A DNA stretch of 58,666 nt from Nemertoderma westbladi (lineage: Eukaryota > Xenacoelomorpha > Nemertodermatida > Nemertodermatidae): NCBI GenBank assembly GCA_032718475.1, contig JAUCBJ010003711.1, positions 1-58,666 of the forward strand, written 5' to 3'. The notes under the pieces were generated by a model, which saw only the letters and a program-made list of their open reading frames with translations, was not told where the DNA came from and made no database searches. Below are positions 1 to 14,500 of this stretch, piece by piece (the stretch's first letter is position 1; every line of letters begins with the position of its first letter). Made by a program: the position numbers and the translations under genes.

Positions 1-2421
1 TTTGTATGTAATAATCGTTAAACAATGAGAGAGATAATATTTTGTAAATTTAATTTGTATGTAATTCATTATGCAATATCTATGGCAATATTTGTAAATA
101 GTAGAATTATTATGTTATTTAGATTGGTTGGAAGAAATTTATTTGTTTTGTATACATCACCTTATACTCTTCTACAATTGGAGGGAAACATTATATGATT
201 TCCCTTGGAGCGGTGTTACGGTATATGGCGCTGTATCCACATTATTAGTCGTTATACTGTATGCAGTATTAGTCCGTTATGCAGTATGCAATATTAGTCC
301 GTTATACTGTACGTAATATTAGTCCGTTGTGCAGTATAATTATTTAGATAAGGCACAGTGCGGTGACATTTAGGTAAGGAAGTTAAAACGCCCATATATT
401 TTGCATCCATCCATTTTGTATAGTATGTAGCCCTACCTACGTAATTTTGTATTAAGATATATGTAGATAGTCCCAGGGTAGCAAGTTTATTCGGACCCTG
501 GATTTTTGTGCTTGCTGATATTAGCATCAGTAGGGCTATCATATAGGGACGCTGTCCTGGCCATTCAGCGGCCAGGGACGTGAACCATTACCATATAAGG
601 TAATAATTCGAGGTTTGGGCAGGCAATAGGACTACAATCCGGCCTCCTTATTGGATTAACTGCTTCCAGGTTGGTTTAATGCTAGCACGGACTGGAGAGC
701 CAATGGGAGAGCGATTGAGTCACCTTATTGCATCACCCCATCCGGATCACCTATAAATTGGCGGTGTGCCGGTAGAACCTTAATGTTCATGCTGTTAATA
801 CTGTATACCCTTACTCATCACATGACACACCCCTGTTACAATTTACTTGCTGAGCTGTCTCTAATTTTGTATTAGGATATCGTATTTTCTGCAATTTGCT
901 AATTTTGATTAATTTCTTGGAATGATTTGCTAGTGCGATTACTTTGCTTGTGTTTCTCAATAATTCCTTCGATTGCTGCTAATTACAATTGAACTATGAT
1001 TTCTACCCTTTGATTAATGGTTCTATGTGATTCCTTTCTGCGCAATAATCCTAAGGGATTTCTGAGACTGTCAGACTTTGTGATTTGCATGCGCCGCTAC
1101 GGTAGCTATTAGCATCATGGAGGGCTAAGGTGCCAGTGGGCGGTGGGCGCATCGGGGGGTTGAGCGACTAGGAGAGAGCGGAGGATTCAAAGCGGGCAAC
1201 GCTGGCCAGGGTCACCGTTGCGGGCGGGTATCTTGCACTGCGGCACGCAGACCAATCGCTGGTACAGTATCTAGGGGGCTGATGATCCAGGTTTTGTCTC
1301 TATTTAGTATTAGGGGGGCAGGAATTGGGTTAGTTAGGAATCCTAGATGTATCCGGGAGAGGCCTGCGCGTATTACAACGTTGAGTGTGGAGTACGAGTA
1401 GTGAATTGCACAATTGTAAACTGTGATTTCTAACGCTGATTGGTGTGTTATTGAAGTGTGCCTATGATTATGAATGTTTAGGTAGGCGCCCTTTTCTCTT
1501 TGATTGATTTCTATTTCTTAGTTACAATAATTAGTTATTGATTAGGTCAAAGTAATACGGCAATTTAGGCTATTACTAGCGAAACCTGTTGCGTGATAAA
1601 TTAGAATTACGTATTCTGGAACTCTTAGTAATTAGTACGCTGTTAAATATTTGTGACTGTAATTAATTAGTGAAAAATTAAGAATTAGTACGCAGCATAG
1701 CGGAGAGTAGCTAAGGTAATAATTAGTGTACTGTAAACTATTCACGCTGAGCGGTTATTTGCATTAGCGGGCAATCAGCTAGAACGCACTATTCGGTACG
1801 CACGATACGCTAGTAGTTTTGCTGGCCTAAAGCCAGCCGCGGGCAGTTTTAGACTCGGAGTGGTACTATCCACGTAGAAACAGTTACTGTACCATTTTTG
1901 ATATTTTAAATATTCTCGCATTCACACATTACGTTGGGGAACCTCCAGTATTCGCGATTAGAAAGACGTAGGTAATAGCGTGCTTTAATAAGTGATAGAA
2001 TTAGGCGTAAGAATACTCTGAGTGCAAAGCCTCTCGCACTCGTCTTAAGTAAGCTTAGGGAGCCGACTCGGGTTTATTGTTTTGGTTATTCCCGCGTGGC
2101 TCATAGATTCGAACAGTTAGCTCTCTATCGAGCGATCGGTAGAGAAAGGAACAAGCGATTTTGCAGGAGTTGTGTAAATTTAGTAAAATATATTAGCGGA
2201 CGGCAGATTAGCGCCATCCAACGGTAAGTAGCGGTTTTGTATTTAGCAACCCTTACAATTTAGTAATAGCACGCTCCTGATCCCCTTTACTTAACAGTAG
2301 AGCAGTCTTTGTGTCTTATTGGTTAGGCGAGAGCTTATTAGGTTGGCAGAAGGATATTAACGGGTATTGGTCTGTTCAACAGTTCTGCTGTTAGTATAGA
2401 GGTCGCGGTTGTTTATCAGTA
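1..2421. other. AT-rich noncoding left flank
   Basis: No open frame here looks like a protein; the only short frames (128-316 and 294-542) are low-complexity. The stretch holds a 25-bp tandem repeat (244-343), a short hairpin near 552-580 (TCCTGGCC paired with GGCCAGGGA) and many ATTAG/AATTAGTACGC words around 1620-1700. It may include decayed mobile elements, but none was recognised. The flank meets the 42-bp satellite abruptly at about 2419. Confidence 0.6.
244..343. repeat. 25-bp minisatellite, four copies
   Basis: The word ATTAGTCC (first copy ATTAGTCG) starts at 244, 268, 293 and 318, giving periods of 24, 25 and 25 bases. Each unit carries GTTATACTGTA or GTTATGCAGTA followed by an A/G-rich spacer. 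The copies differ at several positions. Confidence 0.8.
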
Positions 2422-3432
2422 ATGATAGTGACAGAAGTAACAAAAATAAATTGTATTAATGTAATGATAGTGGGAGAAGTAACAAAAATAAATTGTATTA
2501 ATGTAATGATAGTGGGAGAAGTAACAATAATAAATTGTATTAATGTAATGATAGTGAAAGAAGTAACAATAATAAATTGTATTAATGTAATGATAGTGAC
2601 AGAAGTAACAAAAATAAATTGTATTAATGTAATGATAGTGACAGAAGTAACAATAATAAATTGTATTAATGTAATGATAGTGACAGAAGTAACAATAATA
2701 AATTGTATTAATGTAATGATAGTGGCAGAAGTAACAAAAATAAATTGTATTAATGTAATGATAGTGGCAGAAGTAACAAAAATAAATTGTATTAATGTAA
2801 TGATAGTGACAGAAGTAACAATAATAAATTGTATTAATGTAATGATAGTGAAAGAAGTAACAATAATAAATTGTATTAATGTAATGATAGTGACAGAAGT
2901 AACAAAAATAAATTGTATTAATGTAATGATAGTGGCAGAAGTAACAAAAATAAATTGTATTAATATAATGATAGTGACAGAAGTAACAAAAATAAATTGT
3001 ATTAATGTAATGATAGTGACAGAAGTAACAAAAATAAATTGTATTAATGTAATGATAGTGACAGAAGTAACAAAAATAAATTGTATTAATGTAATGATAG
3101 TGGGAGAAGTAACAAAAATAAATTGTATTAATGTAATGATAGTGACAGAAGTAACAAAAATAAATTGTATTAATGTAATGATAGTGACAGAAGTAACAAA
3201 AATAAATTGTATTAATGTAATGATAGTGACAGAAGTAACAAAAATAAATTGTATTAATGTAATGATAGTGACAGAAGTAACAAAAATAAATTGTATTAAT
3301 GTAATGATAGTGACAGAAGTAACAAAAATAAATTGTATTAATGTAATGATAGTGACAGAAGTAACAAAAATAAATTGTATTAATGTAATGATAGTGGCAG
3401 AAGTAACAAAAATAAATTGTATTAATGTAATG

Positions 3433-5200
3433 ATAGTGACAGAAGTAACAAAAATATATTGTATTAATGTAATGATAGTGACAGAAGTAACAAAAATAAA
3501 TTGTATTAATGTAATGATAGTGGCAGAAGTAACAAAAATAAATTGTATTAATGTAATGATAGTGACAGAAGTAACAAAAATAAATTGTATTAATGTAATG
3601 ATAGTGGCAGAAGTAACAATAATAAATTGTATTAATGTAATGATAGTGACAGAAGTAACAAAAATAAATTGTATTAATGTAATGATAGTGACAGAAGTAA
3701 CAAAAATAAATTGTATTAATGTAATGATAGTGACAGAAGTAACAAAAATAAATTGTATTAATGTAATGATAGTGACAGATGTAACAAAAATAAATTGTAT
3801 TAATGTAATGATAGTGACAGATGTAACAAAAATAAATTGTATTAATGTAATGATAGTGGGAGAAGTAACAAAAATAAATTGTATTAATGTAATGATAGTG
3901 ACAGAAGTAACAAAAATATATTGTATTAATGTAATGATAGTGACAGAAGTAACAAAAATAAATTGTATTAATGTAATGATAGTGACAGATGTAACAAAAA
4001 TAAATTGTATTAATGTAATGATAGTGGGAGAAGTAACAAAAATAAATTGTATTAATGTAATGATAGTGACAGAAGTAACAAAAATATATTGTATTAATGT
4101 AATGATAGTGACAGAAGTAACAAAAATAAATTGTATTAATGTAATGATAGTGACAGAAGTAACAAAAATAAATTGTATTAATGTAATGATAGTGACAGAA
4201 GTAACAAAAATAAATTGTATTAATGTAATGATAGTGACAGAAGTAACAAAAATAAATTGTATTAATGTAATGATAGTGACAGAAGTAACAAAAATAAATT
4301 GTATTAATGTAATGATAGTGGCAGAAGTAACAAAAATAAATTGTATTAATGTAATGATAGTGACAGAAGTAACAAAAATATATTGTATTAATGTAATGAT
4401 AGTGACAGAAGTAACAAAAATAAATTGTATTAATGTAATGATAGTGGCAGAAGTAACAAAAATAAATTGTATTAATGTAATGATAGTGACAGAAGTAACA
4501 AAAATAAATTGTATTAATGTAATGATAGTGGCAGAAGTAACAATAATAAATTGTATTAATGTAATGATAGTGACAGAAGTAACAAAAATAAATTGTATTA
4601 ATGTAATGATAGTGACAGAAGTAACAAAAATAAATTGTATTAATGTAATGATAGTGACAGAAGTAACAAAAATAAATTGTATTAATGTAATGATAGTGAC
4701 AGATGTAACAAAAATAAATTGTATTAATGTAATGATAGTGACAGATGTAACAAAAATAAATTGTATTAATGTAATGATAGTGGGAGAAGTAACAAAAATA
4801 AATTGTATTAATGTAATGATAGTGACAGAAGTAACAAAAATATATTGTATTAATGTAATGATAGTGACAGAAGTAACAAAAATAAATTGTATTAATGTAA
4901 TGATAGTGACAGATGTAACAAAAATAAATTGTATTAATGTAATGATAGTGGGAGAAGTAACAAAAATAAATTGTATTAATGTAATGATAGTGACAGAAGT
5001 AACAAAAATAAATTGTATTAATGTAATGATAGTGACAGAAGTAACAAAAATAAATTGTATTAATGTAATGATAGTGACAGAAGTAACAAAAATAAATTGT
5101 ATTAATGTAATGATAGTGACAGAAGTAACAAAAATATATTGTATTAATGTAATGATAGTGACAGAAGTAACAAAAATAAATTGTATTAATGTAATGATAG
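3433..5200. repeat. 924-bp (22-unit) higher-order repeat in the satellite
   Basis: The TAT-bearing unit at 3433 and the GCA/ATA unit at 3601 recur at 4357 and 4525, an offset of 924 bases, or 22 units. The same series of GAT and GGA variant units follows each copy. The exact end of the duplication was not determined. Confidence 0.75.
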
Positions 5201-5364
5201 TGACAGATGTAACAAAAATAAATTGTATTAATGTAATGATAGTGGGAGAAGTAACAAAAATAAATTGTATTAATGTAATGATAGTGACAGAAGTAACAAA
5301 AATATATTGTATTAATGTAATGATAGTGACAGAAGTAACAAAAATAAATTGTATTAATGTAATG

Positions 5365-6450
5365 ATAGTGGCAGAAGTAACAAAAATAAATTGTATTAAT
5401 GTAATGATAGTGACAGAAGTAACAAAAATAAATTGTATTAATGTAATGATAGTGGCAGAAGTAACAAAAATAAATTGTATTAATGTAATGATAGTGGCAG
5501 AAGTAACAAAAATAAATTGTATTAATGTAATGATAGTGGCAGAAGTAACAAAAATAAATTGTATTAATGTAATGATAGTGACAGAAGTAACAAAAATAAA
5601 TTGTATTAATGTAATGATAGTGGCAGAAGTAACAAAAATAAATTGTATTAATGTAATGATAGTGACAGAAGTAACAAAAATAAATTGTATTAATGTAATG
5701 ATAGTGACAGAAGTAACAAAAATAAATTGTATTAATGTAATGATAGTGACAGAAGTAACAAAAATAAATTGTATTAATGTAATGATAGTGACAGAAGTAA
5801 CAAAAATAAATTGTATTAATGTAATGATAGTGACAGAAGTAACAAAAATATATTGTATTAATGTAATGATAGTGACAGAAGTAACAAAAATAAATTGTAT
5901 TAATGTAATGATAGTGACAGATGTAACAAAAATAAATTGTATTAATGTAATGATAGTGGGAGAAGTAACAAAAATAAATTGTATTAATGTAATGATAGTG
6001 ACAGAAGTAACAAAAATAAATTGTATTAATGTAATGATAGTGACAGAAGTAACAAAAATAAATTGTATTAATGTAATGATAGTGGCAGAAGTAACAAAAA
6101 TAAATTGTATTAATGTAATGATAGTGACAGAAGTAACAAAAATAAATTGTATTAATGTAATGATAGTGGCAGAAGTAACAAAAATAAATTGTATTAATGT
6201 AATGATAGTGGCAGAAGTAACAAAAATAAATTGTATTAATGTAATGATAGTGGCAGAAGTAACAAAAATAAATTGTATTAATGTAATGATAGTGACAGAA
6301 GTAACAAAAATAAATTGTATTAATGTAATGATAGTGGCAGAAGTAACAAAAATAAATTGTATTAATGTAATGATAGTGACAGAAGTAACAAAAATAAATT
6401 GTATTAATGTAATGATAGTGACAGAAGTAACAAAAATAAATTGTATTAAT
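5365..6450. repeat. 714-bp (17-unit) higher-order repeat in the satellite
   Basis: A run of GCA/ACA variant units starting at 5365 is repeated at 6079, an offset of 714 bases, or 17 units. The matching variant order extends over about nine units before the copies diverge. Confidence 0.65.
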
Positions 6451-9400
6451 GTAATGATAGTGGCAGAAGTAACAAAAATAAATTGTATTAATGTAATGAT
6501 AGTGACAGAAGTAACAAAAATAAATTGTATTAATGTAATGATAGTGGCAGAAGTAACAAAAATAAATTGTATTAATGTAATGATAGTGACAGAAGTAACA
6601 AAAATAAATTGTATTAATGTAATGATAGTGGCAGAAGTAACAAAAATAAATTGTATTAATGTAATGATAGTGACAGAAGTAACAAAAATAAATTGTATTA
6701 ATGTAATGATAGTGGCAGAAGTAACAAAAATAAATTGTATTAATGTAATGATAGTGGCAGAAGTAACAAAAATAAATTGTATTAATGTAATGATAGTGGC
6801 AGAAGTAACAAAAATAAATTGTATTAATGTAATGATAGTGACAGAAGTAACAAAAATAAATTGTATTAATGTAATGATAGTGACAGAAGTAACAAAAATA
6901 AATTGTATTAATGTAATGATAGTGGCAGAAGTAACAAAAATAAATTGTATTAATGTAATGATAGTGGCAGAAGTAACAAAAATAAATTGTATTAATGTAA
7001 TGATAGTGGCAGAAGTAACAAAAATAAATTGTATTAATGTAATGATAGTGGCAGAAGTAACAAAAATAAATTGTATTAATGTAATGATAGTGGCAGAAGT
7101 AACAAAAATAAATTGTATTAATGTAATGATAGTGACAGAAGTAACAAAAATAAATTGTATTAATGTAATGATAGTGGCAGAAGTAACAAAAATAAATTGT
7201 ATTAATGTAATGATAGTGACAGAAGTAACAAAAATAAATTGTATTAATGTAATGATAGTGGCAGAAGTAACAAAAATAAATTGTATTAATGTAATGATAG
7301 TGGCAGAAGTAACAAAAATAAATTGTATTAATGTAATGATAGTGACAGAAGTAACAAAAATAAATTGTATTAATGTAATGATAGTGGCAGAAGTAACAAA
7401 AATAAATTGTATTAATGTAATGATAGTGACAGAAGTAACAAAAATAAATTGTATTAATGTAATGATAGTGGCAGAAGTAACAAAAATAAATTGTATTAAT
7501 GTAATGATAGTGGCAGAAGTAACAAAAATAAATTGTATTAATGTAATGATAGTGGCAGAAGTAACAAAAATAAATTGTATTAATGTAATGATAGTGGCAG
7601 AAGTAACAAAAATAAATTGTATTAATGTAATGATAGTGGCAGAAGTAACAAAAATAAATTGTATTAATGTAATGATAGTGACAGAAGTAACAAAAATAAA
7701 TTGTATTAATGTAATGATAGTGGCAGAAGTAACAAAAATAAATTGTATTAATGTAATGATAGTGACAGAAGTAACAAAAATAAATTGTATTAATGTAATG
7801 ATAGTGACAGAAGTAACAAAAATAAATTGTATTAATGTAATGATAGTGGCAGAAGTAACAAAAATAAATTGTATTAATGTAATGATAGTGACAGAAGTAA
7901 CAAAAATAAATTGTATTAATGTAATGATAGTGACAGAAGTAACAAAAATAAATTGTATTAATGTAATGATAGTGACAGAAGTAACAAAAATAAATTGTAT
8001 TAATGTAATGATAGTGACAGAAGTAACAAAAATAAATTGTATTAATGTAATGATAGTGACAGAAGTAACAAAAATAAATTGTATTAATGTAATGATAGTG
8101 ACAGAAGTAACAAAAATAAATTGTATTAATGTAATGATAGTGACAGAAGTAACAAAAATAAATTGTATTAATGTAATGATAGTGACAGAAGTAACAAAAA
8201 TAAATTGTATTAATGTAATGATAGTGACAGAAGTAACAAAAATAAATTGTATTAATGTAATGATAGTGACAGAAGTAACAAAAATAAATTGTATTAATGT
8301 AATGATAGTGACAGAAGTAACAAAAATAAATTGTATTAATGTAATGATAGTGACAGAAGTAACAAAAATAAATTGTATTAATGTAATGATAGTGACAGAA
8401 GTAACAAAAATAAATTGTATTAATGTAATGATAGTGACAGAAGTAACAAAAATAAATTGTATTAATGTAATGATAGTGACAGAAGTAACAAAAATAAATT
8501 GTATTAATGTAATGATAGTGACAGAAGTAACAAAAATAAATTGTATTAATGTAATGATAGTGACAGAAGTAACAAAAATAAATTGTATTAATGTAATGAT
8601 AGTGACAGAAGTAACAAAAATAAATTGTATTAATGTAATGATAGTGACAGAAGTAACAAAAATAAATTGTATTAATGTAATGATAGTGGCAGAAGTAACA
8701 AAAATAAATTGTATTAATGTAATGATAGTGACAGAAGTAACAAAAATAAATTGTATTAATGTAATGATAGTGACAGAAGTAACAAAAATAAATTGTATTA
8801 ATGTAATGATAGTGACAGAAGTAACAAAAATAAATTGTATTAATGTAATGATAGTGACAGAAGTAACAAAAATAAATTGTATTAATGTAATGATAGTGAC
8901 AGAAGTAACAAAAATAAATTGTATTAATGTAATGATAGTGGCAGAAGTAACAAAAATAAATTGTATTAATGTAATGATAGTGACAGAAGTAACAAAAATA
9001 AATTGTATTAATGTAATGATAGTGACAGAAGTAACAAAAATAAATTGTATTAATGTAATGATAGTGGCAGAAGTAACAAAAATAAATTGTATTAATGTAA
9101 TGATAGTGACAGAAGTAACAAAAATAAATTGTATTAATGTAATGATAGTGACAGAAGTAACAAAAATAAATTGTATTAATGTAATGATAGTGGCAGAAGT
9201 AACAAAAATAAATTGTATTAATGTAATGATAGTGGCAGAAGTAACAAAAATAAATTGTATTAATGTAATGATAGTGACAGAAGTAACAAAAATAAATTGT
9301 ATTAATGTAATGATAGTGGCAGAAGTAACAAAAATAAATTGTATTAATGTAATGATAGTGACAGAAGTAACAAAAATAAATTGTATTAATGTAATGATAG

Positions 9401-11520
9401 TGACAGAAGTAACAAAAATAAATTGTATTAATGTAATGATAGTGACAGAAGTAACAAAAATAAATTGTATTAATGTAATGATAGTGACAGAAGTAACAAA
9501 AATAAATTGTATTAATGTAATGATAGTGACAGAAGTAACAAAAATAAATTGTATTAATGTAATGATAGTGACAGAAGTAACAAAAATAAATTATATTAAT
9601 GTAATGATAGTGACAGAAGTAACAAAAATAAATTGTATTAATGTAATGATAGTGACAGAAGTAACAAAAATAAATTGTATTAATGTAATGATAGTGACAG
9701 AAGTAACAAAAATAAATTGTATTAATGTAATGATAGTGACAGAAGTAACAAAAATAAATTGTATTAATGTAATGATAGTGACAGAAGTAACAAAAATAAA
9801 TTGTATTAATGTAATGATAGTGACAGAAGTAACAAAAATAAATTGTATTAATGTAATGATAGTGACAGAAGTAACAAAAATAAATTGTATTAATGTAATG
9901 ATAGTGACAGAAGTAACAAAAATAAATTGTATTAATGTAATGATAGTGACAGAAGTAACAAAAATAAATTGTATTAATGTAATGATAGTGACAGAAGTAA
10001 CAAAAATAAATTGTATTAATGTAATGATAGTGACAGAAGTAACAAAAATAAATTGTATTAATGTAATGATAGTGACAGAAGTAACAAAAATAAATTGTAT
10101 TAATGTAATGATAGTGGCAGAAGTAACAAAAATAAATTGTATTAATGTAATGATAGTGGCAGAAGTAACAAAAATAAATTGTATTAATGTAATGATAGTG
10201 ACAGAAGTAACAAAAATAAATTGTATTAATGTAATGATAGTGGGAGAAGTAACAAAAATAAATTGTATTAATGTAATGATAGTGACAGAAGTAACAAAAA
10301 TAAATTGTATTAATGTAATGATAGTGACAGAAGTAACAAAAATAAATTGTATTAATGTAATGATAGTGGCAGAAGTAACAAAAATAAATTGTATTAATGT
10401 AATGATAGTGGCAGAAGTAACAAAAATAAATTGTATTAATGTAATGATAGTGACAGAAGTAACAAAAATAAATTGTATTAATGTAATGATAGTGGGAGAA
10501 GTAACAAAAATAAATTGTATTAATGTAATGATAGTGACAGAAGTAACAAAAATAAATTGTATTAATGTAATGATAGTGACAGAAGTAACAAAAATAAATT
10601 GTATTAATGTAATGATAGTGACAGAAGTAACAAAAATAAATTGTATTAATGTAATGATAGTGACAGAAGTAACAAAAATAAATTGTATTAATGTAATGAT
10701 AGTGACAGAAGTAACAAAAATAAATTGTATTAATGTAATGATAGTGACAGAAGTAACAAAAATAAATTGTATTAATGTAATGATAGTGACAGAAGTAACA
10801 AAAATAAATTGTATTAATGTAATGATAGTGGCAGAAGTAACAAAAATAAATTGTATTAATGTAATGATAGTGGCAGAAGTAACAAAAATAAATTGTATTA
10901 ATGTAATGATAGTGACAGAAGTAACAAAAATAAATTGTATTAATGTAATGATAGTGGCAGAAGTAACAAAAATAAATTGTATTAATGTAATGATAGTGAC
11001 AGAAGTAACAAAAATAAATTGTATTAATGTAATGATAGTGGCAGAAGTAACAAAAATAAATTGTATTAATGTAATGATAGTGACAGAAGTAACAAAAATA
11101 AATTGTATTAATGTAATGATAGTGGCAGAAGTAACAAAAATAAATTGTATTAATGTAATGATAGTGACAGAAGTAACAAAAATAAATTGTATTAATGTAA
11201 TGATAGTGGCAGAAGTAACAAAAATAAATTGTATTAATGTAATGATAGTGGGAGAAGTAACAAAAATAAATTGTATTAATGTAATGATAGTGACAGAAGT
11301 AACAAAAATAAATTGTATTAATGTAATGATAGTGACAGAAGTAACAATAATAAATTGTATTAATGTAATGATAGTGACAGAAGTAACAATAATAAATTGT
11401 ATTAATGTAATGATAGTGGCAGAAGTAACAAAAATAAATTGTATTAATGTAATGATAGTGGAAGAAGTAACAAAAATAAATTGTATTAATGTAATGATAG
11501 TGACAGAAGTAACAAAAATA

Positions 11521-14500
11521 AATTGTATTAATGTAATGATAGTGGCAGAAGTAACAAAAATAAATTGTATTAATGTAATGATAGTGACAGAAGTAACAAT
11601 AATAAATTGTATTAATGTAATGATAGTGACAGAAGTAACAATAATAAATTGTATTAATGTAATGATAGTGGCAGAAGTAACAATAATAAATTGTATTAAT
11701 GTAATGATAGTGGAAGAAGTAACAATAATAAATTGTATTAATGTAATGATAGTGGAAGAAGTAACAATAATAAATTGTATTAATGTAATGATAGTGACAG
11801 AAGTAACAATAATAAATTGTATTAATGTAATGATAGTGACAGAAGTAACAAAAATAAATTGTATTAATGTAATGATAGTGGCAGAAGTAACAAAAATAAA
11901 TTGTATTAATGTAATGATAGTGGCAGAAGTAACAATAATAAATTGTATTAATGTAATGATAGTGACAGAAGTAACAAAAATAAATTGTATTAATGTAATG
12001 ATAGTGGCAGAAGTAACAAAAATAAATTGTATTAATGTAATGATAGTGGGAGAAGTAACAAAAATAAATTGTATTAATGTAATGATAGTGGCAGAAGTAA
12101 CAAAAATAAATTGTATTAATGTAATGATAGTGACAGAAGTAACAAAAATAAATTGTATTAATGTAATGATAGTGACAGAAGTAACAAAAATAAATTGTAT
12201 TAATGTAATGATAGTGACAGAAGTAACAAAAATAAATTGTATTAATGTAATGATAGTGACAGAAGTAACAAAAATAAATTGTATTAATGTAATGATAGTG
12301 GGAGAAGTAACAAAAATAAATTGTATTAATGTAATGATAGTGGCAGAAGTAACAAAAATAAATTGTATTAATGTAATGATAGTGGCAGAAGTAACAAAAA
12401 TAAATTGTATTAATGTAATGATAGTGGCAGAAGTAACAAAAATAAATTGTATTAATGTAATGATAGTGACAGAAGTAACAATAATAAATTGTATTAATGT
12501 AATGATAGTGACAGAAGTAACAAAAATAAATTGTATTAATGTAATGATAGTGGCAGAAGTAACAAAAATAAATTGTATTAATGTAATGATAGTGACAGAA
12601 GTAACAAAAATAAATTGTATTAATGTAATGATAGTGGCAGAAGTAACAAAAATAAATTGTATTAATGTAATGATAGTGGCAGAAGTAACAATAATAAATT
12701 GTATTAATGTAATGATAGTGGCAGAAGTAACAATAATAAATTGTATTAATGTAATGATAGTGGCAGAAGTAACAAAAATAAATTGTATTAATGTAATGAT
12801 AGTGGCAGAAGTAACAAAAATAAATTGTATTAATGTAATGATAGTGGCAGAAGTAACAAAAATAAATTGTATTAATGTAATGATAGTGGCAGAAGTAACA
12901 ATAATAAATTGTATTAATGTAATGATAGTGGCAGAAGTAACAATAATAAATTGTATTAATGTAATGATAGTGGCAGAAGTAACAAAAATAAATTGTATTA
13001 ATGTAATGATAGTGGCAGAAGTAACAAAAATAAATTGTATTAATGTAATGATAGTGGCAGAAGTAACAATAATAAATTGTATTAATGTAATGATAGTGGC
13101 AGAAGTAACAATAATAAATTGTATTAATGTAATGATAGTGGCAGAAGTAACAAAAATAAATTGTATTAATGTAATGATAGTGGCAGAAGTAACAATAATA
13201 AATTGTATTAATGTAATGATAGTGGCAGAAGTAACAATAATAAATTGTATTAATGTAATGATAGTGGCAGAAGTAACAAAAATAAATTGTATTAATGTAA
13301 TGATAGTGGCAGAAGTAACAATAATAAATTGTATTAATGTAATGATAGTGGCAGAAGTAACAAAAATAAATTGTATTAATGTAATGATAGTGGCAGAAGT
13401 AACAAAAATAAATTGTATTAATGTAATGATAGTGGCAGAAGTAACAATAATAAATTGTATTAATGTAATGATAGTGGCAGAAGTAACAAAAATAAATTGT
13501 ATTAATGTAATGATAGTGGCAGAAGTAACAATAATAAATTGTATTAATGTAATGATAGTGGCAGAAGTAACAAAAATAAATTGTATTAATGTAATGATAG
13601 TGGCAGAAGTAACAATAATAAATTGTATTAATGTAATGATAGTGACAGAAGTAACAAAAATAAATTGTATTAATGTAATGATAGTGGCAGAAGTAACAAA
13701 AATAAATTGTATTAATGTAATGATAGTGGCAGAAGTAACAAAAATAAATTGTATTAATGTAATGATAGTGACAGAAGTAACAAAAATAAATTGTATTAAT
13801 GTAATGATAGTGGCAGAAGTAACAAAAATAAATTGTATTAATGTAATGATAGTGGCAGAAGTAACAATAATAAATTGTATTAATGTAATGATAGTGGCAG
13901 AAGTAACAAAAATAAATTGTATTAATGTAATGATAGTGGCAGAAGTAACAATAATAAATTGTATTAATGTAATGATAGTGGCAGAAGTAACAATAATAAA
14001 TTGTATTAATGTAATGATAGTGGAAGAAGTAACAATAATAAATTGTATTAATGTAATGATAGTGGCAGAAGTAACAAAAATAAATTGTATTAATGTAATG
14101 ATAGTGACAGAAGTAACAATAATAAATTGTATTAATGTAATGATAGTGACAGAAGTAACAATAATAAATTGTATTAATGTAATGATAGTGGCAGAAGTAA
14201 CAATAATAAATTGTATTAATGTAATGATAGTGGAAGAAGTAACAATAATAAATTGTATTAATGTAATGATAGTGGAAGAAGTAACAATAATAAATTGTAT
14301 TAATGTAATGATAGTGACAGAAGTAACAATAATAAATTGTATTAATGTAATGATAGTGACAGAAGTAACAAAAATAAATTGTATTAATGTAATGATAGTG
14401 GCAGAAGTAACAAAAATAAATTGTATTAATGTAATGATAGTGGCAGAAGTAACAATAATAAATTGTATTAATGTAATGATAGTGACAGAAGTAACAAAAA